DNA of 64,000 nt from Astropecten irregularis. Taxonomy: Eukaryota; Echinodermata; Asteroidea; Paxillosida; Astropectinidae. A program made the position numbers and the translations under genes. The notes under the pieces were generated by a model, which did no database searches, had not been told where the DNA came from, and saw nothing but the letters and a program-made list of their open reading frames with translations. This document shows, in pieces, positions 1 through 12,200 of this stretch (the first letter of the stretch is position 1; each line of letters starts with the position of its first letter). The stretch spans positions 19,009,662 through 19,073,661 of the forward strand of contig OZ020252.1 of NCBI GenBank assembly GCA_963971285.1, read 5' to 3'.

Positions 1-496
1 ACCATATAATACAATATACATGTACATGTACGTCATCTGGTCATGTACTGTACATGTACACGGTAACACCAGTCTATAAGCCAGAACCTATTACACAGTA
101 GAAACTAGAAACTGCACACGTTAGATTGTGTATGGTACTGGTATTCACGGTAAAGTGTGTATGTGTGTAAATAGATGTGAATAGACAGTGTTTGCTTATT
201 ACAATGAAATAAAACAAATTGCCATCATCACACAAGGACTTGAGCTGTGTCACAGTATGGGTACATACATGTACACTGTGTACCGGTGTCATTTTGCTAA
301 GATTTTTTTTTCTCTTTCCAGTTTCCAATGTATTTTTAAAAAGCTATCAAATTATTCATTCATTCGCAAAGTATTCACGAATGAGATAACATGCATCTAT
401 CCATTGCCAATATGTGCACCATTGATCATGTCAGAATTGTGAAGTACACTGTACATAAAATACATGTACATATGTAAATCAGAGCACCAACAGTTA

Positions 497-862
497 GGCC
501 ATAAAAAAAAAATTGTTGTATTGGCGTAACAGAGGTTTGGAAAATAGGGTAGGGCGGGCGGATTTTTTTTTTTATTATTTAATTTTTCCTGGGGTATTAA
601 ATGCTTTTCCCCCTGAATAATCACAGTATTTGACATGTCAACTAAAGACAAGAAATGACATAACAACTTTAACCAGTCTGGTTTCCATCTTTTGCTCCTT
701 TTAAGCTTTTAATCTGCATACAAATTTGCGATTTTTTTTTTTTCCCCCGATTTTTATTTATTTATTTTATTTTATTTTTTTGGGGTTTAAAATGTTTACG
801 GTCGGGGCATATTTTGTGGGTCGGGCGGGTTACGCCAATACAACAATTTTTTTTTTATGGCC
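497..862. mobile_element. Inverted-repeat MITE, PIF/Harbinger-like
   Basis: The arms at 497-530 and 829-862 are near-perfect reverse complements. The left arm begins GGCCAT, then a poly-A run, then TTGTTGTATTGGCGTAAC. The element is flanked by TTA on both sides (494-496 and 863-865), matching the 3-bp TWA target duplication of PIF/Harbinger transposons. The interior is G/T-rich and non-coding, so it is non-autonomous. Superfamily is inferred from ends and TSD only. Confidence 0.7.
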
Positions 863-1354
863 TTAAGTTATGCAACACTAGGCAGACCTTAAAACAAAAC
901 TACAAAAGATGTCAAAATCTACTGGTCCATGAGATGAGATGTTTACACATGTTCTCATTATTTATTTACTATTTCATGAAAATGTTAAAGAACAATTTTG
1001 TTCTCATGCACCTGCACCTGAACCTGAATTTTGAAGAAATCGGTCAGAGAATTGGATACCATCCAATAGTTGTGATCTTCAATACACATTGTACATGATC
1101 CATAGCACACGAATACTAGTGTAGTGTACATGTACATATGTAAATTGTACTTCATAAATGCATACGTGTACTGCAGATAATTATTGTTAATTTACATGTA
1201 TGTAGATTATCTTTGCTCATTGGTGAAATTGATAACAACATGTGTTTATTGTGCTCATCATGTTGATATTGTTACGCATGATCACATTCAATACTTGAAC
1301 TCCTAAAGGTCATGTAAATACGCTAGTTTGATAACAGTCCACAATCATGAGAAA

Positions 1355-1450
1355 AGTATACATGTACATGTATGTATACACATGTACATGTACATGTCCA
1401 TGTCCATGTACTATACGTGTACACATATACACATATGTACATGGTGTACA
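1355..1450. repeat. TACATG/TGTACA simple satellite
   Basis: Near-continuous alternation of ACATGT and GTACAT units with small interruptions. The same self-complementary hexamer recurs as short islands throughout the window (for example 2305-2330, 10402-10440, 10868-10880, 45330-45345). Confidence 0.75.
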
Positions 1451-3294
1451 TGTAGGCCTACATTGTATTGTACACTGGAGATTAATTTGCAGGAAATTGA
1501 AATTATGAAATGGGTAATTTCAACTTGGCAGTTGCAAGCCTCATGTACATATTCATAATAACCATTCCCTTGTTTGCCAAGCAAACAAATGTACAGTGAT
1601 GTGTACATTACATCTGCTGGTACAGTATTAAGTGATACATGCACATGGCTAATGCAAATGCGTACATGTACATGTGTTTATGTAGACATATGTGCATATT
1701 TGTATCAACATAATGTGCACTTGTACATGTAACTTACCATAATTAATAAATTTATTGACGTCCTCAGACAAAGACAAGAATGTGTTTGCTATATTGATGG
1801 ACAACATATAAATACAGCAAAGCCAAGCTGTCAGAATCCAGCATGCATCATGTAAACTTTTGTTCTCTACCCATGAAGCTATAAATTCAAATATTTTCCT
1901 TATCAGCAGCTAGGCCTTTATGACTTAGCATGATGAATGTGTGTAGTGAGTAAACTCACCTTGTGGACATTGTCCAAAGAGGATCTTGTAGGCCGAATAG
2001 TAATATTGATGGTAGGAAAGTTTGTTGGTTCAGCATTTAGAATATTAAGTCAACGCCAAGTTACTTTGCACCATGCAGAAATATAGGGGCTGCCTAATTG
2101 GCATAAAAATGACAGGCACTTGTACTTTTTCTGATGAAGATTCTTGGGTTCCCCTTGTTGAGTGGCAGGGAGAAGGGGGAGGGGGTTGGTTGGAGGGGGT
2201 GGGATTGATCCCAGGGGGCTGCTCTGTGTGCTCTGGAGAGCTCCGAGGGTTCACTGAGAAATATGTGCGAGGAATATGATGGTATTTAACGTGCCACTCA
2301 GGTGTACATGTACTGTACATGTACATGTATACCTGTACCAGTACTTACTGGTCAATGCTGGTGTGATTACACATTTAAAAATTAAAATTACCGGTAGGGC
2401 CTACGAAAAATCAAATAGCCATAAATAAGGAATTTGCTAATTGAATTGTAACTGAATCCAAATTTTCAAAACGGGACTTTCCATTTCTTAAAATGAATTA
2501 ACTTCCTCTGAACATGTGTACAGTAGGGGAAACACATCTGGTTTTGATGACTTGTTTTAATACAAGCTTAATTTCTGAAAATAGTGGCATTGTTTTGGTG
2601 TTCCATTGTCTTTGACCATTGGATGAACGTTGCAACAACTTCTATTCCATCCAAAATAATATGGTACTACTTCAATTACAAAGCAGTGGATCAAGAAATT
2701 TGTTTTAATTAACTTACCATATCATACATGTACAATGTACCATGTATGACTTTCTCCTTAAACTACATAACAGCACTACATAAGTGCATATTTTTTATTT
2801 TTTTTTAAGTTTTACCTTTTATTCAAATAATTTACTGTTGAAAGTTTCACGTTAGGTCCCTGCACTTGTACGTACATGTAGCCATTGCATACATATGTCC
2901 ATAAGATAAAGTACACAAATTCTTTGACACTTCAGACTGGCACAGGCGCCAGACTAGCCCTAATATGTTTTAGTGTACCAAAGTACAGGTTACCAGACCT
3001 GTAGAGAAGTACCTTCATCTGAGCCTCTCAAGTGTTTGTGTGCACGGTGGAAAATGGATTTATCTCGACCAAGAGACACTTCAGGTCAGGCCAGCCGTGG
3101 TCAATAGAAGGTCACATGACCATGAAGATATATTTTCATTTGGTCAAGGCGGTAGCGTCAAGCTCCTCCGAATTCCTTCAACTTGACAAAGTCTGTCACT
3201 GTCAGTCGATGTGTTCTTCTGAAAATTCAAATGTTTAAAATTAATGATTAAAATTGAAAACTGTTTCTTTCTTTTCCTTGAATTTGGTTTTTAG

Positions 3295-6200
3295 GGTCGT
3301 GAACCTGGCGCTGTGATCGATCCATGGGAAGATGCTTCATATATAATCTACAAAGTCACCGACAGAAATGGGTTTTTACAGTAAGTACATTTTACATTTT
3401 TTTCAAATTAAATTTTTATTTCATCAAATATTAACCACAAGGGAAACTGACTTTTTAAGTCATTGAAGAGTGAACATAGAAAAAGAAAAGTTAACTGGAG
3501 CGAGATTCGAACTGGCACACGCCTACCAACTGAGCTATCCAGCCCTACGTTGGTGGTGTCCCTATAGTCAATTATCTTTGTTCGTTTGGCAGTCAGAAGC
3601 TATGAAACCACGCACACACCGCCATATCCCAGGGATCATTTCATCGAAACATGGGGGATCACTCAAAAAGGATACAGTTTTTTTTCTTTCAGTCAGTTTC
3701 CCTTGTGGTTATTTGATGATTATAGTATTTTGAGTTTGCCTTTGAGAAAGATCCTGTTAGGATTGAAACACGTCAGGCCCTCCCAACTTTAAGCATTATA
3801 GTATTTTGTTTGCTCATATGCGTTTGTTTTTTAATCATCAAATAACCACAAGGGAAACTGACTGAATTTAAAGTCATTGAAAAGTGAACAACCAGTGACC
3901 GCTAGAATACCGTACCGGCGCTCTTACCAACTTAGCTGCATGTACCCAGCCCTATGTTGGTGGTGTTTCTTATAGTCAATTATCATTTGTTCGTTTGGCA
4001 ATCAAAAGCCTTGAAACCATTTGCACACTGTTTGTTTAATGAATGCAGCCCATGTATGCTACCGCTGTGATGCTTACTTGTTTGTGTGCAGTTCTGACTT
4101 TAAAGTCAAACTAAGGATTTAGGCAGTAAATGCATTGTTTCATGACTGATTCATGTTGGTTTTTCTGATGTGTGCGTTTCATTTCAGAGAGCATGAATTG
4201 CCACCAAGCCCAGATGACGAGGAAAGGAAGGTAAGCAGCTTGAAAAATAACCATTTAGAATAAATACTTTTATATGGCTGCCATGCCAGGCCTGTGTAAC
4301 CACCGTCAGAAATTTCAAGCATACTTGAGATACAATGCACTTGATAATGATGCTTCCCCTTCTTGTTTCCTTTGTGTATTGTTTTGTGTTTCAGATACAT
4401 GTACAACTCTTGAGTAGTAACAGTTGATGTACATGCACAGTCTCATTATTAAGCAAGTGTACACTTGCAGTAGTTACTTTTATTGTACGGTGATGTGTCT
4501 AGGCCACCAAAGGTTTCATTTTCATCAACATTTGTCTTGAGCGCCTAAGATATGAGAAAGTACATGTGCTTGGTATTTTCTGGTAGAGTTGGCTGCTTTG
4601 CGTATCGATCTGATTGGCCATGGGTTCGTCAGCACCCATTGTTTCTGTTTATAAGCTCAGACGATGTTTTTGACAGTTCTTGGGTTATGAAGGAGAAGAT
4701 TCTAGAGTTCTGTGAGATCGTCGTCAAAAACAAATGATAGTGACTGTGAGAAAGATTGGCCAGCAGCTCAGAAACTAGCCGAGAATAATTGGCCACGATA
4801 ACTGTAGCTAGTACTTCTGTGCTTGGGATATTGCTGTCGGGACATGATCCCTTTGCTCTTAAGTCTTCAACCTGTCGACTGAGGCAACAAGCTTTATTAC
4901 TCCTCCTACGTAGCTTGCCCGGGGTACCTCACAGGCAAGAGATATAAACAGGACTGAGTTCCTCATATCCCATATCCTAATTCCACCCCAGAAATCTTTC
5001 ATTTTGCGTTGTTCACTCATGAAAAATGGAGCCCTGTTGCCTGAAGTTACTGAGCTATGGTTTGGCAAACAGGCCCGGATTAGCAAGGATTAATCGTATA
5101 GGGCTGGTAGAGAAGGTTGGCCGTTTTCAGTTTCACAATGAGATCACATACGCCCGGATTATCAGCGTGACTCAGATCGCCTTCAGGATTGACCTTGCTG
5201 TGTTTGGTCACAAGAGGGCTCCCTTCAGTTCTTCCCCCGAAGTTGGTGGGGAGAATGTATTGATGAAGCCAAGTGTTGTTTTTATTATTGTGCAGGAAAC
5301 GTGTCCTGGATGAAGAGTGGGGTTGAAAGGTTAATGAGATGCAAAGTAGTGAGTCATCTCATTTCCTTGGCTGCATCCCCCCTCACTTTGGCTTTGGTAC
5401 GTTATGCCCCATTGCACCAGTCAAGTATATTTATCCCCTAAAAATAGTTGTGAATATTACGCTCTACACCAGGAATGAATTGTACTTGTTAGGTGTGCTT
5501 AGCCACATCCGGAACCAGTTGTCTGGAACTAGGTCTAGGTCTTCACCTGTTGCATGTATTTGCAGCCACTGACATTAGTCATAGCCGTAGCTCTGGAAGC
5601 TTTCTCATTTTGGACAACCATGCCCTATCCTTAAAGCTTTGAATGATCTTGAAGTATGGTGTTAATGTAATTAACGTCTTAGCCGAACACATTACATCCT
5701 AAGGAGTTCAGGACACCTTGTGACATACAATTTAGTCTGAGCTGACAAGCCAATCAAAAATTGTCTTCTTTTTTTTTGCTTGGAGTTAGGAGGGACTGAC
5801 GCATTCCGATCCTAGCAGGATCTTTCTCAAAGGCTAAGTTTGCAGCAGTTTATTACTTGTGTTGATCTTTTTCGATCGTGGTATTATCAGCATTTACTAA
5901 GTGAATTGAATCTGAGGCCACATGCAGTTGCTTCTTAAGACTTTCTGACGTGTGAACACCTATTGACTCAAAAGAGAGCTAGATGATTCTGGTGCAAAGT
6001 TTAAGTGTGAAATATCTGTCTCATTTGAATGATTTGTTGTGGAAGGAGGATTGACCCCTTTAGCCCTAGCCTCATTATCAGTCACCGGTCAAATAGAGGT
6101 CATCTGACCTGGCCATGTGTGCGGCGAGCTCGGAGTAAACAATTTGGGCACACAATTGTTGAATACCACTGGACAATAGCCTGAATTCCAGGCGGATGTA

Positions 6201-9200
6201 ATCAGTGTCAATGCAGCTTCTTCTGTTGGCAGAATCAGCCCAACCATAGCACAGAGGGATCTCTATGATCTTTTCTACATTTAGTTCAGTCTCAGGCTGT
6301 TGCCACCAGAAATAACAAGAAAGGCTCTTCAAATCTTACAATACCGAAGTGGTTTTTTTTTTTCAAACTGACTTTGCCGGTTTTGGGGTACATGTATTAC
6401 AGAAAGCTTTGGTCAGTTCTGGTTTTTGTTCTGTTCTGAACTTTTAGTACATGTATGTGCCGTATTACATGTGCTTGAAGTTCTGTATACTCACTGATAG
6501 GTATGAAGCCAGTTCTAGAGACCTATACACCGGCGATACTGCATGTCTTACTCTGCCAGCATGGCCGGAGGTCCTAGTGGGTCTAATCTCTTGAAAAACT
6601 GGACTGGAAGTCCCTGAAACATGCCTGTTGTGTGTACATAGCCTGCAACAGGAAAAGAAAAGCAAAACATGTTGGTCGGCTTTAGTTGCAATCCTGAACC
6701 AAATTAGACGTTTGGGTTTTAGAACCGGTAGTCTTGACTTCCCCCCATTGGCTTCTATCTGTCTTACTCTGTGTCAGTGAGTCACCCGCTCCTTGCGCAA
6801 AGTTCTCGCAGCGTGAGCTCGGTGAAAATTTCCTTTGCTTGTTTGCGTACAGAGCTTCTTCGGTGACACATGATTCTGAAGCACTGCTGTACGACGGAGG
6901 GTTGTTTTCGTTGCAGCCTGTATTACAGTATATAGACGCAGAATTTGGAAACGCTGCATGGACAGACATAGGATGTCACGAATTACACAGTACTTGCTGT
7001 CATTGTCATCATAATCTGTGTATGCTCGGGCTTCTCAAGTAGGACGGAAGAGGGGCGAAAACACACACCCACCAGTCAAAGTCTTTGTCTCTAGTGGGTG
7101 TTCGGTTGATTGTCCTTGTCCAGGATCGGACATGACTGGTCACAGCAACAAGACTTTGGCAGCGGACTGGAATGGCTTGGCATCGACTTCCTAGGAAAGG
7201 TTGCTTATTAACCAGAACTTCTGAGAACAAGTTTGGACACCTGCCGTAAGGATCAGCTCTAGACGAGGTTACATGCAGATGATGACTCTCCCTTCCGAAT
7301 GGAATTTTTGTTTTCACCACTGTGTTCAGAAACCTTGGCAGTCCGGATAACGTAACTTTATGGCTGCGCCCCATCTCTTTGTGGCATCAAGTCAGGTCAA
7401 GGAATCCAAGGAAATAGTTGATCTTGAAGGTGGAGGTACTGTAAGATCTGGCTCCTTGAGGAAGTTAAAAGACATTCAATCTGTGTGTTGATGGGTTCCT
7501 TAGTGTCTTTAAAAAAACGTTTGTGGATCCCAATCTAGCGAGGTTTGACACCTCTGCTTTAGATATAAATGTTCATTTCGTAGACGGCAACATTCTTTCT
7601 TCCGTTTGTTTTTGTTTTTCTACCCAACATTATCTGTCCCTCTTAAACTTTAAGCCGACCTCGGCTTCATGTGAATCCTGAGACGGCATTCTTCTTGCGA
7701 CATTTTCATCAAATTGATATCTGCTGACATCCGGAGATTGAGAAGCGAGGAAAGGCACGTTATAAGACAAGACAGCAACTTGTCTCGCTCTCCTAATCCC
7801 CTCCATCTCATCTTGAATGTCTCGCCCTGACCCTAAGAAGCTTCGTTTTGTGAGAGACTGGAGGGCAGCTCACCGTCGGGGCGTAAATTGATGTTTTTCA
7901 CCTTTAAGCACGTTTCGGCATTCTCCCTAATCGTCTTCGATGTCCGAGCTGGACCAGGAATCATATGACACTGACAGTGTAAGCATGGGCAATTCAAATT
8001 CGGAGTTGTTTGAGGCCTTACCTTGGTCCCACACGTTCCTGGTGAGTTCATACAATTCAGACAGCTTCAAGACTATTACGGACTGACTGGAGCTGAAGTG
8101 GGTTACCTCTTGACCCTGGGTTCACTCCACACGAGCATAATGTTGTATAATGTATTGAAGTACCGCAGAATTCTGCACTGTATCGCACTAAAACATGTTT
8201 CAAATGACTTTGAAACATGTGGGGTTTCTGTAAAGAATGTTAAAATTATTTTTTCCCCTGAAAATTCCTGTCGTGGCCCAGCCAAGATGAATAGCAGTGC
8301 ACTTAACCTAATTTTGAGGGGCATAAGACAGGCTATTGAAAATCAAATCAGTGATATTTTCACCCAAAGATTAGTATTAGTGCTAGAAAACCTGTATGTA
8401 GGCCTCAGTGATACATGTTTCTGCAGAACGACTGTATCTGTTCAAGGTATAAAAATGATAGTGCTTGGAGTTAGGAGGGCCTGACGCATCCTGCTAGGAT
8501 CGAAACACATCAGGCCCTCCTAACTCCAAGCAATTTTTATATAGGTCATTTTGGCTGATGAGCAGTTTGCAGCAGTTTATAACGTATAAAAATGATAAAT
8601 AGAATGGGAAAAATAGGATACACAATTACTGTCACCAGTGCATCATACATTGACTTCAGTCATGCATGTAATTAACAGAATTGAATATTTTTCATCAACC
8701 ACAAACAGTTTGCAATTATTAGCAACAAATTGCAAATTCCTCAGCATCGTCCAACCATACATCCTTTCTTCCTGGACCAAAAATCAACAACAAAAGAAAA
8801 CAATTTCCTCTCATGGTGCGTATGTCTCATTCTTAATCTAATTGTTTACTCCCCCTGAAAAGCAAAACAATTTCAGTATTAAACCAGTCAAAGAGAAATG
8901 ACAAACAGTTATCTGCTTTTCATGGAAGCGTTCATTTTGTACCGTGAATTTGGAAAACGAAGTTTCCTGTCATTTTACCACTAAGCCGTTTAGTCCAGCG
9001 TTCGATTCACAGCATCGATGAAGTTTTCTCTGATCTCTCTTTGCGGGCTAGCTATTTGCATCTTTTCTTGTGTGTGGGGGATATGACTAGCCCAGGATAG
9101 GTAAATTGTACATCCATGGGTGCTGCTGTAAGTGACCCTCGTGTAAGTACCTGCCGTTCTGTGTGTTTTTCTCTCTTTCCATGTGTTGAGCATTAAATCT

Positions 9201-12200
9201 CGCTCGGTAATTTCCGTAATGGCATATTGGTAAGGCACGTTACGCATGGATTCCTTCTTCGATCAGTTTACTGCAATCATGCTGGCACTGGCAGTATTGT
9301 GTATAGGCACAGCAGACGTTGGGGTCAATTTTATGAAGCCCTACGATCGATCATATCTCAAGTTACAAAGGATAGCCCATCGTATCCTACGTAACGCTGC
9401 AAGTCTGATCAGTCCTTCGATTGATACATGTAGTAAGTCACATGTACGATGAGTCTGGTGAAATCGACCCCTGGACCACATCTGTGTAATGTTTTAATAA
9501 CCAGAGCGGTGTTTAGAATAAGTTCGCGCTGATCGCCATCAGAAAAATCATGTATGATAATTTCAAATGTTATTTACCTGTGAATTAATAAATGAAGCAG
9601 GCTTAAAGAATAACTCGGCTGATAGGCCGTTCCAAAAGGTGTCAAGACACCCTCTGGCAAGAAGGGAACCTTATCTGTATGCAGTGCTACTTGTTATCCT
9701 CTCCTTGAATGTTTGAATGAGTCCAGGCTCTTGGAGTTGCCCGAGGCCGCTGAGGAACATCAATGTACGTGCATAGTAAATAATTATTCCTTTGCAATCC
9801 TATGGTGAATTGATGGGAACAATTGCTGCAATTGCTCATTTTCCTAATGTACAGTACCATACTTCAATTGATTTTTGTGGACATATTATGTACGGGCATT
9901 TACGAAACAGAGGCTCAGGCTCCAGCTCAATTTTGTGAATCCATTCTATAATACATCTACAATGTACATGTATAGGGGTATCAAAATTGAGGTTTTTGGC
10001 TAGGGTTCGGAAGTAGATTGTCTGGTTTGAAAGGAAACAGAGCTTCAACTTCATTGAAAAACCACAACTTATATTTTCAGCATATGGAGCTGGAGCCTGA
10101 GCCGCCGTTTCGTAAACCCCATATGTACTTTATGCTGTACATGCATGCCTTCTCCCCAAAGGCAAGCTTTTTTAGCATTGCGGTTCCTTGTAGAAAAAAA
10201 AAACAATATTAGCAAAATAATGTTATTTGGTATTAAGGCATTTTTACATAAAATCTACTGAGAAATGTACTCAAAATAATTATATGTAAAATACATTGTA
10301 ACAACAGCCCATGATTCTACCAGGGTTTGAATTTTTTTTTAAGAATCTTTGTTTTCTACTTTTGCTTCATGCGTACAAATGCTATTCCACATGTCCACTG
10401 ATGTACACGTACATGTACATGTACATGTACATGTACAGTACATAGTGTAGTATTATGGCATATGAGTACAGGAACACATGTACAGTTTACACATGCTTCC
10501 ATGTAGTTGTACATTATGTACACATGTGTACATGAACATTATTATGCAAGTGTGTATGAACACAATATAAGGTTAGTTTTCTAGTTGCCATAACTGTTTA
10601 CACCTTCATTTTAATAAATACATGTACATGTAGATGAATCCAGGTATGAGTCAGTGACAGGTTGTGGTAAATGAGCCAATTGCAAACATTTACCACAAAT
10701 CTGTAAGGGTGTGTTTATTCATTTATTTTAATCATGTCAGTTTCACTACAGTTGGCTACTGTACTTGATTAGACAGTATTTTTGCTTGGTGACCTGTTGC
10801 CAACCCAAAGAGTCAATTACATCTTTACACTATGAACCTATGAAGGGGGTTGAGATGTGTCCTGGGAGTACATGTACATGAACATGACTAATGGGCCATT
10901 TATAGACACCGATCATGAGCTATAATCCCGACATGAATCTGCCAAAATGTTAATTATGTCATTGCAAGTTTGCCTTGGCTTGTCCTTCCTTTGCGCGGCA
11001 GCAAAGTTTGGTATTAAAAGTTTTTGCAAAGATTGTCTATTGTTTTGATAGGAAGGTATGTGATTAATACAGAAAAGATAAATGAACTGTAAGATTGGAA
11101 CATACAATGGGAGACTTTGGAGAACCGGTCTTCAAGTCAACAGCGCAGGCGCAAAACAACGTGCGCATGCTCACAATTGCGTGCACGTGCGGTGTTGACT
11201 TGAAGACCGATTCTCCAAAGTCTCCCATTGCATGTATTGGTCTTTTTACTTCAGCTAAACGGCCTAGAAAGTTCTGGAAAATTGATTCTTAAAAAACACA
11301 GACATGACAGATGGTGCATGTAGCTAACATGCAGTCTGCTCCCGTACTTTGAACTTGGATGTTGATATGATTCTGCACTGCTGGCTCAGGTTTTGTTCTC
11401 AACGTCAAAGTATTCGTCATTAACAAAATTCATTTAAGATTTAGTGGTTACTACATAGTACAAATTCGGTATCAGCTGATCATTTGATGTGTTCTAGTTC
11501 ACTGTTCCTAAATAGCCTACTATACTTCTAATCTCTTTATTCATCTGTATGTTTGTTTTCCCAGCTGATGTGTTCACGTTTTGGCTTGTTTTTTTTTAAT
11601 TATTCGTAACTAAGATTTTCTCGCTTGCTCTGCTAGCTTTGAAATTCGAGGCTAGCCCTGTAAGCGGAGAATTCGAATGAGCATCATTAATAAGCTTATA
11701 CCGGTAGATGAAATTGGGTCCTGAATATTTTGAGGTTATGCTACAAGTTAACCATCTAAAGCTGATGGTGTTTAATTGCCTTTCATTCTGATGTGGTGCA
11801 GCACTCTGCTAGAAGTGCCTACGTTTACATCCTGGTTGGGGGTGTAGTGCTTTGTAACATCAATATTTAGCTGCCAAGCTTGTATGTATGGAATAGGATT
11901 GACTCACATCCAGTTTATAGTAGACAGCAATGGCAGACCTGTTTTATATTCCTTAATATTCATTAGGTCTATCTTTAATTCCTTGTTGGCACCCCAGCCA
12001 CATCATGGCATTGCGCCAAAACAGAACAGCAGCGTGAGCTCCACCCCCTTCGTGCATAAAATGCCTCACACCTGATTCTGTTCGGCTGCTAGTCCAACGG
12101 TTTCCTCTTGATTTCCCCTTGCCCAAGCAGGGATCAACTTGTTGGCCATCAAGTGTACCTGTGTGTGAGAGTGAAATTGAGAATTTAGCTTGAAAACGAG

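Larger units (their letters stand above)
1..3294. other. Upstream intron of USP6NL (no exon recognised)
   Basis: No coding exon is supported here. It holds TGTACA-rich satellite patches (around 1355-1450 and 2300-2335) and one inverted-repeat element at 497-862. By gene structure it should be the intron between the missing N-terminal exon and the exon at 3295. Confidence 0.5.

Noticed and set aside
5026-5313. 95-codon plus-strand frame
   Set aside because: Intronic; no exon borders in phase and no known motif.
8023-8484. 153-codon open frame in USP6NL intron 2
   Set aside because: It runs into the foldback repeat at 8455, lacks recognisable similarity, and has no plausible exon borders in frame with USP6NL.
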